Origin: Bradyrhizobium sp. CCBAU 53340
Lineage (GTDB): Bacteria; Pseudomonadota; Alphaproteobacteria; Rhizobiales; Xanthobacteraceae
NCBI RefSeq assembly: GCF_015291645.1
Contig: NZ_CP030055.1
Location: forward strand, 1,364,001-1,428,000
Length of the DNA stretch: 64,000 nt
Direction of reading: 5' to 3'
This document shows, one piece after another, positions 16,413 to 25,356 of this stretch. A program made the position numbers and the translations under genes. The notes below the pieces were generated by a model that saw only the letters and a list, made by a program, of their open reading frames with translations, was not told where the DNA came from and did not search any database. Each line of letters starts with the position of its first letter. The first letter of the stretch is position 1.

Positions 16413-18313
16413 TTGGACTTCGCGCCCTCTTTGGCGTTCTCGGCCGTCGGCGATTCAGCCGATGGCGGTCGCTTTCCGCCGCCGGTGATGCGCTGCTTCA
16501 GCAGGTCGAGGAAGGGAGATGCGGCAGGCGAATGCCGGATCAGGGCCTCGGGATCGGGGAAGATCAGCGGATCGTCCCAGGGACCCTGCACCATGAAGGG
16601 CAATTGAAAGCCTGACGTCGTGTTGAGACTCGCCACGCCCTTCATGTCGTATTCGCGCGTCGGCACCGAGGCGGTGCCGGTCAGCGTGATCTTCGCCGAA
16701 GGCCCCTCGATGCGGATGTCCTCGGCGGTGGCGATGCCGTCGGCGAATTTCACCGCAATGGTGAGGTTGTCATAGGGCGTCGTGCCGTTGCGGAAATTGC
16801 CGCCGCCGGACAGCGGCCGGCGTTCGAGCCGCTTCAAGAGCTGCTCGGCGTTGAAGCCCGAGATCGCGCCGTCATGCCCGGTCACCGTTGCGGTGCCGTC
16901 GAGCGACTGCATCAGGCCGAACGGGCTCGAGCCGGAGGCGACAAGGGACACGCTGATATTGCCGCGGCCGGACAGCTTGTTGAGGCCGAACAGCTCGGTG
17001 GCACAGGCCTGGAGGTCGACGTCGGTGAACTGGAATTGCGCCTTGATGTCGGCGACGGTGTCGGAGCGCGCAATGCCGAACGAGCCCTTCGCGATGCCGC
17101 CATAGACCTGGGCCTCGCCGACCGAGAGCGCCAGCGTGCCGTTGCGCAAATTGGCGCCGATCGCGGTGCGGCCGAGCTTGGTCGGGCCGACCGTCAGCCT
17201 GGCTGCGGACAGGCGCATGTCGAGGTCGGTGGTGGAGAGGCCATTGAGGTCGAACAGCTGCCTGTTCCAGTCGCGCGCGCCGCTCGCGAGCAGGCGGAAG
17301 GTCGAGATGTAGGGCGTGAAGTCGAGCGCATCGGCGGCGAGCGTCGCCTGCAGCGTCTGCCGGCCGTTATTGGCATAGGTCATCACGCCCTCGGCGGCGT
17401 TGCCGTCGAGCTCGACATTGACGTTGGTGAGCGCGATCGAGGCGCCCACGACATTGGCGCGCGCCTTCAGCGTGAAGCGGCCGAAGCCGCCGCTGCCGGG
17501 CTGCGGCTGCCCGGTCCAGCGCAGCGCGTTGCGCAAGGATGGGCTGTCGATCGTGAGGGTGCCTTCCATCATCGGGCTGGTGCGGTTGGCGACGCTGCCG
17601 TCAAAGGCAAGCTTGAGCGGCGCGCTCGCGATCCGCGCCTTCAGCCCGGAACGGTCGCCCGACAGGGCGGCGACGAAGTCGGCAAAGCCTATCGAGCCGT
17701 CGACGCGCTCGCCGCGCCAGTCGAACTGGCCGGTCGCGGCGAAGGAGCGCGAGATCGAGGGCCAGGCCAGCGACAGGTCGATGTCCTCGAACTTCTCGGT
17801 GGCGTGCGTGGCGGCGTCCTCGTAATTGAGCACGCCGTCCTGGATCCTGATCTCGGAGAACGAGACCTGGTTGTCGGCGCCGGGCTTCATCGTCCGCGCG
17901 ATGGTCTGGATGAAGGGCGTCCAGTTGCTCTCGCCATCCGGCTTCAGGCTGACATGGATGTGCGGCCGCAGCAGCGTCAGGTCGGCGATCTCGAACCGTT
18001 GCAGCAGCAGGGGCAGGAGGCGGAGATTGGCGGTAAGCACGTCGACATGGAGCGCGGGGTCGCTGGTGCCGCCGCCCTTGAGGCCAACGTCATGGAAGGA
18101 AATATAGCTTGCCGGCAGCACGGAAATGTCGATGCTGCCCGCGACATTGAGCTCGAGCCCGGTGACGTCGCGGATCTGCGCTTCCACCGCCTTGCGCAGC
18201 GCGTCGCGGTTGATGAGCCAGGAAGTCGCGATCAGGGCGATCAGCGCGACGCCGAGCAGCGCCGCGATCGGCGTCCCGAGGCGCTTCATTCCTTGGGCCA
18301 TGGTCAATGGCAT
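16409..18313 (-). CDS. AsmA-family protein
   Basis: A 634-residue envelope protein: an N-terminal signal anchor (GTPIAALLGVALIALIATSWLI), then a long beta-rich periplasmic region and the AsmA_2 C-terminal part (SGRGNISVSLVASGSSPFGLMQSL region, then the DGIATAEDIRIEGPSAKITLTG region). AsmA-like proteins are thought to bridge inner and outer membranes and move or organise phospholipids; this member's role is not established. Three in-frame ATGs (18313, 18301, 18289) compete for the start; the last gives a compact signal anchor. Confidence 0.8.
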   Translation of the reverse strand: MPLTMAQGMKRLGTPIAALLGVALIALIATSWLINRDALRKAVEAQIRDVTGLELNVAGSIDISVLPASYISFHDVGLKGGGTSDPALHVDVLTANLRLLPLLLQRFEIADLTLLRPHIHVSLKPDGESNWTPFIQTIARTMKPGADNQVSFSEIRIQDGVLNYEDAATHATEKFEDIDLSLAWPSISRSFAATGQFDWRGERVDGSIGFADFVAALSGDRSGLKARIASAPLKLAFDGSVANRTSPMMEGTLTIDSPSLRNALRWTGQPQPGSGGFGRFTLKARANVVGASIALTNVNVELDGNAAEGVMTYANNGRQTLQATLAADALDFTPYISTFRLLASGARDWNRQLFDLNGLSTTDLDMRLSAARLTVGPTKLGRTAIGANLRNGTLALSVGEAQVYGGIAKGSFGIARSDTVADIKAQFQFTDVDLQACATELFGLNKLSGRGNISVSLVASGSSPFGLMQSLDGTATVTGHDGAISGFNAEQLLKRLERRPLSGGGNFRNGTTPYDNLTIAVKFADGIATAEDIRIEGPSAKITLTGTASVPTREYDMKGVASLNTTSGFQLPFMVQGPWDDPLIFPDPEALIRHSPAASPFLDLLKQRITGGGKRPPSAESPTAENAKEGAKSN

Positions 18314-18392
18314 GTCCTGATCGGGTTGGTCGTTGGAGCCAGAGGGCGGGCCGGGAAACCTGCGCGCCCCACGCCCAAGCCTTTGTTAGGTT

Positions 18393-18403
18393 ACAAGTCT
18401 TGT
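18393..18403. promoter_or_regulatory. small palindrome in the asmA/scoA divergent region
   Basis: ACAAG T CTTGT is a perfect 11-bp dyad lying inside a direct repeat of GTTAC, in an AT-richer patch of the 290-bp region between the divergent asmA-like and scoA genes. It is a possible operator; no known motif was recognised. Confidence 0.25.
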
Positions 18404-18605
18404 TACGTTAAGTGCCGCAACTTGATGGGTTTTCTTGTCGCTTTCAAGGCCGCGGACGGGTCTGCCCACGGCGTGGGCAGCTTCTAGCACCGGCGCTCGG
18501 AGCGGAGAACCCCGTATCATTGACGGCTTCGGACGATTTCGCCTAATAATCGCCGCCAATAGGGCGCGACGCCTTCAGGCCGCAGCTTCAGTTGAGGTTT
18601 TTTGC

Positions 18606-19342
18606 ATGAACAAGGTCTATCCCGACGCCAAGTCGGCTCTTGAGGGCGTTCTCAGGGACAACATGATGATCATGTCGGGAGGCTTCGGCCTCTGCGGCAT
18701 CGCCGAGGCGCTGTCGGATGCGATCCGCGACTCCGGCGTGAAGGGGCTGACGGTCGTCTCCAACAATGCCGGCGTCGACGGTATCGGCCTCTCCCGCCTG
18801 CTTGAAACCCGGCAGATCAAGAAGATGATCTCGTCCTATGTCGGCGAGAACAAGCTGTTCGCCCAGCAATTCCTCGCCGGCGAGCTGGAACTGGAATTCA
18901 ACCCGCAGGGCACCCTGGCGGAGCGCATCCGCGCCGGCGGCGCTGGCATCCCGGCCTTCTACACCAAGACCGGCGTCGGCACGCTGATTGCCGAAGGCAA
19001 GGAAGTGAAGGAGTTCGACGGCGAGAAGTATCTGATGGAGCGCGGCCTGTTCGCCGACCTCGCCATCGTGCATGCCTGGAAGGGCGACACCGCCGGCAAC
19101 CTGATCTACCGCAAGACTGCGCGCAACTTTAACCCGATGATGGCGACCGCCGCCAAGATCACGGTGGCCGAGGTCGAGCATCTGGTTCCGGCCGGTGAAC
19201 TCAATCCTGATCACATCCACACGCCCGGCATCTTCGTGAAGCGTATCATCGAGGTCGGCACGGCCAAGAAGCGCATCGAATTCCGCAACACCCGTCCGCG
19301 CTCAGCGAGTGCGCCGGCGGCCGGCACTGGAGTTGAAGTCTG

Positions 19343-19343
<1 letters not shown>
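18606..19343 (+). CDS. scoA: 3-oxoacid CoA-transferase subunit A
   Basis: A 245-residue alpha subunit of succinyl-CoA:3-ketoacid CoA-transferase. It carries the glycine-rich CoA-binding segment [16 protein letters not shown] near the N-terminus and [20 protein letters not shown], both typical of the subunit. The enzyme moves CoA from succinyl-CoA to acetoacetate and so links ketone bodies and polyhydroxybutyrate turnover to the TCA cycle. The ATG at 18606 has GAGG about 8 bases upstream; the frame is open further upstream but without a start signal. The stop overlaps the ATG of scoB. Confidence 0.9.
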
Positions 19344-19993
<650 letters not shown>

Positions 19994-20016
19994 GGTCGCG
20001 ATTACGAACGATCAGG

Positions 20017-20045
20017 ATGGCCGGGCTTCGTCCCGGCCATTTTTG
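20017..20045 (+). terminator. intrinsic terminator of scoAB
   Basis: A perfect 9-bp stem (ATGGCCGGG / CCCGGCCAT) with a 6-base loop CTTCGT, followed immediately by TTTTGTTT. This is a classic rho-independent terminator. Confidence 0.9.
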
Positions 20046-20175
20046 TTTGGCGCCCTGCAAGTCGTGAGGCAGCAGGTCGCTTCCACATCCCCGGTCTCGT
20101 CCTGACCTGGTACGCAATTGCGCACTAGGCCAGTACGACATTGGAGAGGCCCGAGCGCGCTCCCGGTGCCATCGG

Positions 20176-21054
20176 TCAAGATCGTACAGGCCACACCTTG
20201 CTCCACCGTGCCGACACGCTCGCCATCCACGACCGTTCCTCCCGCACCAGGCGGAAGCCGAGATTGGCGGGCGGTACGCCCTGCGCGCAGCCGCCAGCGC
20301 GGGCGTCGCGGATGAAGTCGGTGACATAGGCGCGGTGCGCGCCTTCGGCGACGCGCACGCCGCAATTCACCGTGGGCCGGGCGGCGCTGCCTGATGCGTC
20401 GACACGCGAGCGCACGAAGCAGGTTGAGGTCCACTCCCAGACATTGCCGGCGAGATCGGAGACGCCGCGCTCGTTCAAGCCGAACTTGCCGAACGGATAA
20501 GCCGTGGTGTCGGAGAGATCGCGCTCGGATTCGCGCTCGTAGCGGCTGATCCAGCGCTTCGCCGGATCATTCGCGTCGACCGGCACGCCGTCATCCTTGA
20601 ACCGGGAGCCCGCGGCGAACGCCCATTCCGTATCGCTCGGCAGGCGGTAATGATGGCCGGTCTTGCGCGACAGCCAGTCCGCATAGGCCTGCGCATCGTG
20701 CCAGTTCACCTGCACGACGGGACGATCGGGTGCGATCGCCGCGTCGCGATCGAGCGCGTGGCACCCGCCGTCCTGGACGCAAAGCTGGTAGTCGGCCGAG
20801 GAGACCTGCTCGCGCATGATGTGAAGCGGGTGCGTGAACTGCAACGCACGTAGCGGTGCCTCGGCCTGCTGCCCGGCCCGCGTGAAGTCGCCGGCCTCGC
20901 GATAAGCGAAGCTGCCCGCGGCGATCTCGACGATCGCAGGCTCGCCCAGCGTGCCGCGCGTCGTCATCTCGGAAACCAGCGGTGCGACAGCCAGCGGTCC
21001 TGCGAAGCCGGCGGCGCAGGCCAGTGCCAGTTTGAGCTTGAATGCAATCAGCAT
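20176..21054 (-). CDS. nirV: NirV, SUMF1/FGE-fold protein of the nirK operon
   Basis: A 292-residue protein with an N-terminal signal peptide (LALACAAGFAGPLAVAPLV) and a formylglycine-generating-enzyme-sulfatase (SUMF1) domain. Domain marks are PVVQVNWHDAQAYADWLSR, YRLPSDTEWAFAAG, LAGNVWEWTSTCF and the C-terminal GFRLVRE. Lying directly downstream of nirK, it is NirV, a conserved companion of copper nitrite reductases with no settled biochemical role. It is probably not a sulfatase activator, given its partner and export. A strong hairpin separates it from nirK. The residues after GFRLVRE form an extra tail of about 20. Confidence 0.85.
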   Translation of the reverse strand: MLIAFKLKLALACAAGFAGPLAVAPLVSEMTTRGTLGEPAIVEIAAGSFAYREAGDFTRAGQQAEAPLRALQFTHPLHIMREQVSSADYQLCVQDGGCHALDRDAAIAPDRPVVQVNWHDAQAYADWLSRKTGHHYRLPSDTEWAFAAGSRFKDDGVPVDANDPAKRWISRYERESERDLSDTTAYPFGKFGLNERGVSDLAGNVWEWTSTCFVRSRVDASGSAARPTVNCGVRVAEGAHRAYVTDFIRDARAGGCAQGVPPANLGFRLVREERSWMASVSARWSKVWPVRS

Positions 21055-21072
21055 GGTCGTCCCCCGAAAGAA

Positions 21073-21100
21073 GAAGGGGCCGGTCGTCGCCGGCCCCTTC
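21073..21100 (-). terminator. hairpin between nirK and nirV
   Basis: A perfect 11-bp inverted repeat (GAAGGGGCCGG / CCGGCCCCTTC) with a 6-base loop, 6 bp from the nirK stop. In the direction of transcription it is followed by TTCTTTC. It should act as a partial terminator or mRNA 3' stabiliser, giving more nirK than nirV transcript. Confidence 0.75.
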
Positions 21101-21106
21101 TCACCT

Positions 21107-22204
21107 CTAGTTGGTGTTGGCGGGCGGTATTTCTGCAGGCGCCTTCACCTGGGTCATCAGATCGTCGTTCCACTTGCCTTCGACCTTGAAGTGCGCGGTA
21201 GCGCCGAGGTCGGCGGCTTCGATCAGATTATGCGTGACATACGCGTAGATGCCGGGCTGCAGGAACTTGTACATCGCAGCTCCCGCCGAGCCGCCGCGGA
21301 TGAACCAGGTCTCGAGTCCGGTTTCCGGCGGGTTGGAGAACTTGCCGGTCTCCCAGACATAGTCGCCATGGCCGCCGATCAGATGCGGACGGCTGTCGCG
21401 GTTGGCCTGCGAATGCACGATCAGCACGTTCTCGCCGACATTGGCGGTCAGCGCATTCTTGCCGGTGAGTGCGCCGACCTTGCCGTTGAACACGACATGG
21501 GTGGGGGTCAGCTTCTTCATGACCTCTTCGGTGTCGGTGAAGGCTTCGCCCGGCGAGTCGTAGGACTTGAAATTGCCCTTCTCGTCGCGCGGCACGTACA
21601 TGTCCTGCTCGCCGATATAGTAGATCTTGTCGTATTTCAGCGCGTGGCCCTTGCCGTCGTTGAGGCCGTCACGCGGCAGCACCATCACGGCGCCGTTCAT
21701 GCCGGAGACGACGTGCCAAGGGATCATCGGGCCGCCCGGCGCGCAGTGATAGACGAATACGCCGGTCCGCGTCGCCTTCCAGCGCAGCACGACCTGCTCG
21801 CCGGGATTGATCAGGGTGAGCGCGCCGCCCCCGAGTGCGCCGGTCGCGGCATGGAAGTCGATGTTGTGCGGCATCGTGTTGGTCGCGGGATTGACCAGCG
21901 TCACTTCGACGTAGTCACCCTCATGCGCGACCATCAGCGGACCAGGCATGGAGCCGTTGAAGGTCATGGCCTGGAACGTGGTGCCCTTCTCGTCGATCAC
22001 GACCTTCTTCTCCTGGATCGTGAGCGTGAACTCGAGGATCTTGGGACCCTGCTTGGTCGCCTGTTCGTGCGCATGCACGAAGGGCGGCGCGACCAGCTCG
22101 ACCTTCTGGCGCGGCAACTTGAGATCCTCGGCCGCGAAGGCGGGCACTGCCAGCATCAAGGCGGTCGCGGCGGCACTGATCAATGCGGCTCTGCGGGTGA
22201 ACAT
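21107..22204 (-). CDS. nirK: copper-containing nitrite reductase NirK
   Basis: A periplasmic enzyme of about 365 residues reducing nitrite to nitric oxide. The copper ligands are visible: PHNIDFH (type 1 His, catalytic Asp, type 2 His), [13 protein letters not shown] with VVSGMNG (type 2 His, type 1 Cys, His and Met), PHLIGGHGD (catalytic His) and YVTHNLIEA (type 2 His). The N-terminus [10 protein letters not shown] plus a hydrophobic stretch ending AFA is a twin-arginine signal. The ATG at 22204 is preferred because GAAGGA sits 7-8 bases before it; an ATG three codons earlier (22213) has that site too close. It is regulated by the FNR/FixK-type box at 22273-22286. Confidence 0.97.
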   Translation of the reverse strand: MFTRRAALISAAATALMLAVPAFAAEDLKLPRQKVELVAPPFVHAHEQATKQGPKILEFTLTIQEKKVVIDEKGTTFQAMTFNGSMPGPLMVAHEGDYVEVTLVNPATNTMPHNIDFHAATGALGGGALTLINPGEQVVLRWKATRTGVFVYHCAPGGPMIPWHVVSGMNGAVMVLPRDGLNDGKGHALKYDKIYYIGEQDMYVPRDEKGNFKSYDSPGEAFTDTEEVMKKLTPTHVVFNGKVGALTGKNALTANVGENVLIVHSQANRDSRPHLIGGHGDYVWETGKFSNPPETGLETWFIRGGSAGAAMYKFLQPGIYAYVTHNLIEAADLGATAHFKVEGKWNDDLMTQVKAPAEIPPANTN

Positions 22205-22272
22205 CGGAAGCATCCTTCATCTGAAATGGTTTTGATGACGGATGCAGTGTGCGCCTGTTGCGGCAAGAGTGT

Positions 22273-22286
22273 TTGCGCTGCGACAA
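22273..22286 (-). promoter_or_regulatory. FNR/FixK2/NnrR box of nirK
   Basis: Read on the minus strand, TTGTCGCAGCGCAA fits TTG-N8-CAA, with a right half (GCAA) matching the rhizobial FixK2 consensus TTG(A/C)-N6-(T/G)CAA. Its centre is about 75 bp from the nirK ATG at 22204, or 66 bp from the ATG at 22213. The expected -10 position is only weakly matched (CACACT). Confidence 0.75.
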
Positions 22287-22454
22287 GCTTTTGCCGGATT
22301 CGCCTCCGGTAAACTCCCTAAGGGTTGCCGAAGGATCGGAGGTACGAAAGGCGCGACGGCAAGTCACGCAACACGAGTCGCGCCATCAGCCGCGTCAACG
22401 GCAAATCATTCGCATGTTCAGTTGCGTTCGATCGTGAATGATCCGTCGCGTCGA

Positions 22455-22649
22455 TCAGAGAAAGTCGATCGCGACCCAGACTGCAAGCGAGAGTCCGGCG
22501 AGCACGGTGGCCCCAACGGCCAGCACGCGCATGAGTTTGCCTGCGCCGGTGGCTGGCGCGACGGGAACGGGACGAAAGTCATCGAAGCGCGGGATATGGC
22601 CGCGAATATCGGCAAGCCAGAGAATGAGATCGAGCGCGAACGGCGCCAT
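22455..22649 (-). CDS. 64-residue single-pass membrane protein in the denitrification island
   Basis: A small protein with a hydrophobic N-terminal patch (MAPFALDLILWLADIRG), a polar linker and a clear C-terminal membrane helix (VLAVGATVLAGLSLAVWVAIDFL region). A good ribosome binding site (GGGAG) lies about 8 bases before the ATG, which argues that it is real. It lies between nirK and hemN, transcribed away from hemN. The FNR/FixK box at 22712-22725 lies about 70 bp upstream of its start. I do not recognise a family. Its position suggests a role in nitrite/NO respiration or assembly of a membrane complex (inference). Confidence 0.65.
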   Translation of the reverse strand: MAPFALDLILWLADIRGHIPRFDDFRPVPVAPATGAGKLMRVLAVGATVLAGLSLAVWVAIDFL

Positions 22650-22711
22650 GGCCTATCTCCCAAGGGGGCGATGATCAAACATTACCATGGGCCCAATCCG
22701 GCGCTCGGACT

Positions 22712-22725
22712 TTGAGCAAGCGCAA
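22712..22725. promoter_or_regulatory. FNR/FixK2 box between the 64-aa gene and hemN
   Basis: TTGAGCAAGCGCAA matches TTG(A/C)-N6-(T/G)CAA exactly on the plus strand and also on the minus strand (TTGCGCTTGCTCAA). For hemN, a -10-like TAATCT at 22747-22752 is centred 31 bp downstream of the box centre, the spacing of a class II activated promoter. It may also serve the divergent 64-residue gene. Confidence 0.82.
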
Positions 22726-22810
22726 GGTCATCATGCGGGAAACGGGTAATCTAATGCCATCCGGATTCCGCCGCGACCGTCAGCGGCATCAATTTACGAA
22801 TGGGTAAGAC

Positions 22811-24163
22811 ATGAGGATCGATCTCGCAGCCAACTATGGCGAGGAGCGTCTGCCGCGCTACACGAGCTATCCCACCGCTCCGCATTTTTCGCCGGCCATC
22901 GGCGCCGAGACCTATGCGCGCTGGCTGTCCGAGCTTCCCGGCGACGTCAGTGCGTCGCTTTATCTGCACGTGCCGTTCTGCCGCGAGATGTGCTGGTATT
23001 GCGGCTGCCATACCCAGATCGTCCGCCGTGACGGACTGATTGCGGGATATCAGCGGACGCTGTGTAGCGAGATCGCGCAGGTCGCCGAGACCATCGGTCG
23101 CCGTATCAAGGTCGAGCACATCCATTTCGGCGGCGGCACGCCGACGATCATGGCGCCGGATGCTTTTGCCGAGCTGATGGCGACGATGCGCCGTGCCTTC
23201 TTCGTGCTGCCCTCGGCTGAGATTGCGGTCGAGATCGACCCGCGGACTCTGACTGCAGAGATGGTCGAGGCCATGCGGCTCTCCGGCGTCAACCGCGCAA
23301 GCCTCGGGGTGCAGAGTTTCGATCCCACCGTGCAACGCGCGATCAATCGCGTGCAGAGCTATGAGCAGACCGCTTCCGTCGTCGACATGCTCCGCAATGC
23401 CGGGATCAAGGGACTCAATTTCGACCTGATCTACGGCCTGCCGCATCAGACCATTGCGTCCTGTCTGGACACGGTGCGGCGTTCGCTCGCGCTCGCGCCG
23501 GCCCGCTTCTCGGTGTTCGGCTACGCGCATGTGCCTGATTTCAAGAAGCATCAGCGCATGATCCATGAGAGTCATCTGCCTGATAGCCTCGCGCGACACG
23601 ACCAGGCCTGCGCCATCGCCAACGCGCTGAAGGAGGCCGGTTATGTCCAGATCGGCCTCGACCATTTCGCGCGTCCCGATGATGCCATGGCCGTGGCCTT
23701 CGAGCAGGGGACGCTGCGGCGCAATTTCCAGGGCTACACCACCGACCAGGGCGAGGTGCTGCTTGGCTTCGGTGCCAGCGCGATCGGGCATCTGCCGCAG
23801 GGCTACGTTCAGAACGCGGTGCAGATCGGCGCTTATCAGCACAGCATCGCGGATGGCCGGTTCGCCACGGCGAAGGGCTATCGGCTCACCGACGACGACC
23901 GGCTGCGCGCCGACATCATCGAGCGGATCATGTGCGAGTTCGGTGTCAATCTCGGCGACATCTGCGCCCGCCATGGCGTAGAGCCGGAGGCGATGTTGCG
24001 GTCGGCCCCGCGGCTGAAGTCACTGATCTCCGACGGAGTGGTGAGATTGGAGGGCGACCGTATTGCGGTTGCGAACGACTCGCGCTTCCTGGTCCGCAGC
24101 GTCGCCGCCGCGTTCGATGCGCATCTGGATCCTGGAAAGCAGTTGCATAGCCGGGCGGTGTAA
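22811..24163 (+). CDS. hemN: oxygen-independent coproporphyrinogen III oxidase
   Basis: A 450-residue radical-SAM enzyme that converts coproporphyrinogen III to protoporphyrinogen IX without oxygen, supplying heme under low-oxygen growth. The radical-SAM cluster motif is in CREMCWYCGCH (CxxxCxxC plus an adjacent Cys), followed by FGGGTPT and the HemN C-terminal domain (DQGEVLLGFGASAIG). Length and motifs match genuine HemN rather than the HemW-like cluster-carrier proteins. The ATG at 22811 is preceded by a perfect FNR/FixK2 box and -10. Placement beside nirK and nnrS fits the heme demand of denitrification. Confidence 0.94.
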   Translation: MRIDLAANYGEERLPRYTSYPTAPHFSPAIGAETYARWLSELPGDVSASLYLHVPFCREMCWYCGCHTQIVRRDGLIAGYQRTLCSEIAQVAETIGRRIKVEHIHFGGGTPTIMAPDAFAELMATMRRAFFVLPSAEIAVEIDPRTLTAEMVEAMRLSGVNRASLGVQSFDPTVQRAINRVQSYEQTASVVDMLRNAGIKGLNFDLIYGLPHQTIASCLDTVRRSLALAPARFSVFGYAHVPDFKKHQRMIHESHLPDSLARHDQACAIANALKEAGYVQIGLDHFARPDDAMAVAFEQGTLRRNFQGYTTDQGEVLLGFGASAIGHLPQGYVQNAVQIGAYQHSIADGRFATAKGYRLTDDDRLRADIIERIMCEFGVNLGDICARHGVEPEAMLRSAPRLKSLISDGVVRLEGDRIAVANDSRFLVRSVAAAFDAHLDPGKQLHSRAV

Positions 24164-24200
24164 TTCACCTCGCGCCGCGCGCCGAGAAGCAGCGATCAGC

Positions 24201-24214
24201 TTGCGCTTCAACAA
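24201..24214 (+). promoter_or_regulatory. FNR/FixK-type box of the DUF1858 gene
   Basis: TTGCGCTTCAACAA fits TTG-N8-CAA (its complement TTGTTGAAGCGCAA carries the GCAA half). A -10-like TATCTT at 24236-24241 is centred 31 bp from the box centre, matching the hemN and nnrS promoters. The predicted transcript would start about 14 bp before the ATG. Confidence 0.75.
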
Positions 24215-24262
24215 AGAAAATCCGGCCACCTCCGCTATCTTCAATTCGGAACGGAGTTGTCC

Positions 24263-24460
24263 ATGCCTTTCCGATCTGACGATTTGGTCGACGACATCAT
24301 GCGTACGGCGCCGCACACGATCCGCGTGTTCCTCGCCTTCAAGATGGCCTGTGTTGGCTGTCCGATCGCAACCTTCCACACCGTAGACGACGCCTGCCGC
24401 GAGCATGGCATCGACCGCGACAAATTCCTGTCTGCGCTGGGCGATTGCGTGCCGGCATGA
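24263..24460 (+). CDS. DUF1858 domain protein with CVGCP motif
   Basis: A 65-residue cytoplasmic protein: DDLVDDIMRTAPHTIRVFLAF, then KMACVGCPIATFHTVDDAC and EHGIDRDKFLSAL. This is the complete DUF1858 domain, whose two cysteines in CVGCP suggest a redox or metal/cluster-related role. The domain often accompanies anaerobic and NO-responsive genes. The ATG at 24263 follows GGAG at a workable distance. It has its own FNR/FixK-type promoter and its own terminator, so it is a single-gene unit of the denitrification regulon. Confidence 0.85.
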   Translation: MPFRSDDLVDDIMRTAPHTIRVFLAFKMACVGCPIATFHTVDDACREHGIDRDKFLSALGDCVPA

Positions 24461-24500
24461 GGGGAATCGGAATCTGCGCGGGGGGCGCGCGGATTCCCGG

Positions 24501-24550
24501 GTGAGGGAGTGCTTTCGCCGCAAGCGAAAGCGCCCTCACTCCTAATTTTT
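24501..24550 (+). terminator. intrinsic terminator after the DUF1858 gene
   Basis: A long two-part stem: outer GTGAGGG / CCCTCAC and inner GCTTTCGC / GCGAAAGC around a 5-base loop, followed by a TTTTT run at 24546-24550. It lies 40 bp after the stop codon. Confidence 0.85.
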
Positions 24551-24557
24551 GTGTTCG

Positions 24558-24583
24558 CCTCTCCCCGTAAGAACGGGGAGAGG
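24558..24583. repeat. CTCTCCCC palindromic intergenic repeat, copy 2
   Basis: The same 10-bp arms as the copy at 11103-11127 (CCTCTCCCCG / CGGGGAGAGG) with a different loop (TAAGAA). It sits between the DUF1858 terminator and the convergent nnrR stop. Confidence 0.75.
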
Positions 24584-24593
24584 GAGCGGATAG

Positions 24594-25304
24594 CTACGCC
24601 GCGCCGCCGTCCGGGCTTCGCTCGGCCAGCACGACGATCCGGTGCGGTTCGCGCAGGATGATGCGCTGACGGCCGCTCTCGACAAGCCCCTGGCCCTCCC
24701 AGCCGCTGAGGATGCGGCTCACCGTGTGCAACGTGGTGCCGGTCATCTGGGCAATGTCCTGGCGGCTGATCGGGAAGTCGATCTCGACGCCGTGCTCCAG
24801 CTTCTTGCCGGATTGGTTGGCGAGCCGCAGCAGCGCATGCGCAACGCGCTGCTCGACCTGCTGGGTCGACATTTCCAGGATGCGGGTATGGCTCTCCTGC
24901 AGCCGCTTGCCGACGGTCTGCATCGTATTCGCCGCGAGCGCGGGAAACCGTTCGATCAGCCGCGGCCAAGCCGAGGTCGGCCAAATCAGCACCACGCTGT
25001 CATCGACCGCCATGGCGGTCGCCGGGTAACGCGCGGCGCCGATCGCCATCGCGAGCCCGAAAGTCTCGCCGGGCGCGACATAGCGCACCACGATCTGCTC
25101 GCCGGTCGGCGTGGTCTTGGCCGCGCGGACATGGCCGTGCAGCAGCAGGAAGAAGGACTGCGCGTCCGCGCCCTGCTCGAAGATGGCGGTGTTCTTGGGA
25201 TACCGCACTGAACGGGCCTCGCGCAGGATCTCGTCGAGATCGTCAGGCTTGACGCCTGAGAACAGCGGCAAATGCGCAACCAGCGATGTGTCGACCTTGG
25301 CCAT
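24594..25304 (-). CDS. nnrR: Crp/Fnr-family regulator, NnrR type
   Basis: A 236-residue activator with an N-terminal cyclic-nucleotide-binding-like sensory domain (LPLFSGVKPDDLDEIL to about residue 130), a long dimer helix and a C-terminal winged helix (ISRQDIAQMTGTTLHTVSRIL, then WEGQGLVESGRQRI). There is no N-terminal cysteine cluster as in oxygen-sensing FNR. The recognition helix and its location beside nnrS and nirK fit NnrR, the NO-responsive activator of nir and nor genes. The start has an excellent AAGGAGG site 5 bases away. The palindromic box at 25357-25370 is shared with nnrS, so autoregulation is possible. Confidence 0.87.
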   Translation of the reverse strand: MAKVDTSLVAHLPLFSGVKPDDLDEILREARSVRYPKNTAIFEQGADAQSFFLLLHGHVRAAKTTPTGEQIVVRYVAPGETFGLAMAIGAARYPATAMAVDDSVVLIWPTSAWPRLIERFPALAANTMQTVGKRLQESHTRILEMSTQQVEQRVAHALLRLANQSGKKLEHGVEIDFPISRQDIAQMTGTTLHTVSRILSGWEGQGLVESGRQRIILREPHRIVVLAERSPDGGAA

Positions 25305-25356
25305 TCTGCCTCCTTGGCATCAGGGAGTGTGATGGCACCTGCAATCGCCCTGCAGT

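Noticed and set aside
16874..18487. 537-codon plus-strand frame opposite the AsmA-like gene
   Set aside because: No recognisable domain and skewed composition; AsmA features are on the minus strand.
20176..21054. NirV as the formylglycine-generating enzyme activating the sulfatase at 51809
   Set aside because: It has the SUMF1 fold but is exported and linked to nirK, while the sulfatase appears cytoplasmic and lies 30 kb away.
24457..24504. Short frame overlapping the DUF1858 stop (ATGA)
   Set aside because: Only 15 codons, ending at the terminator stem; no ribosome binding site.
25330..25335. A -10 element driving nnrR from the shared box at 25357
   Set aside because: The sequence at the matching distance (CCATCA on the minus strand) does not resemble a -10, so direct control of nnrR by this box is not claimed.
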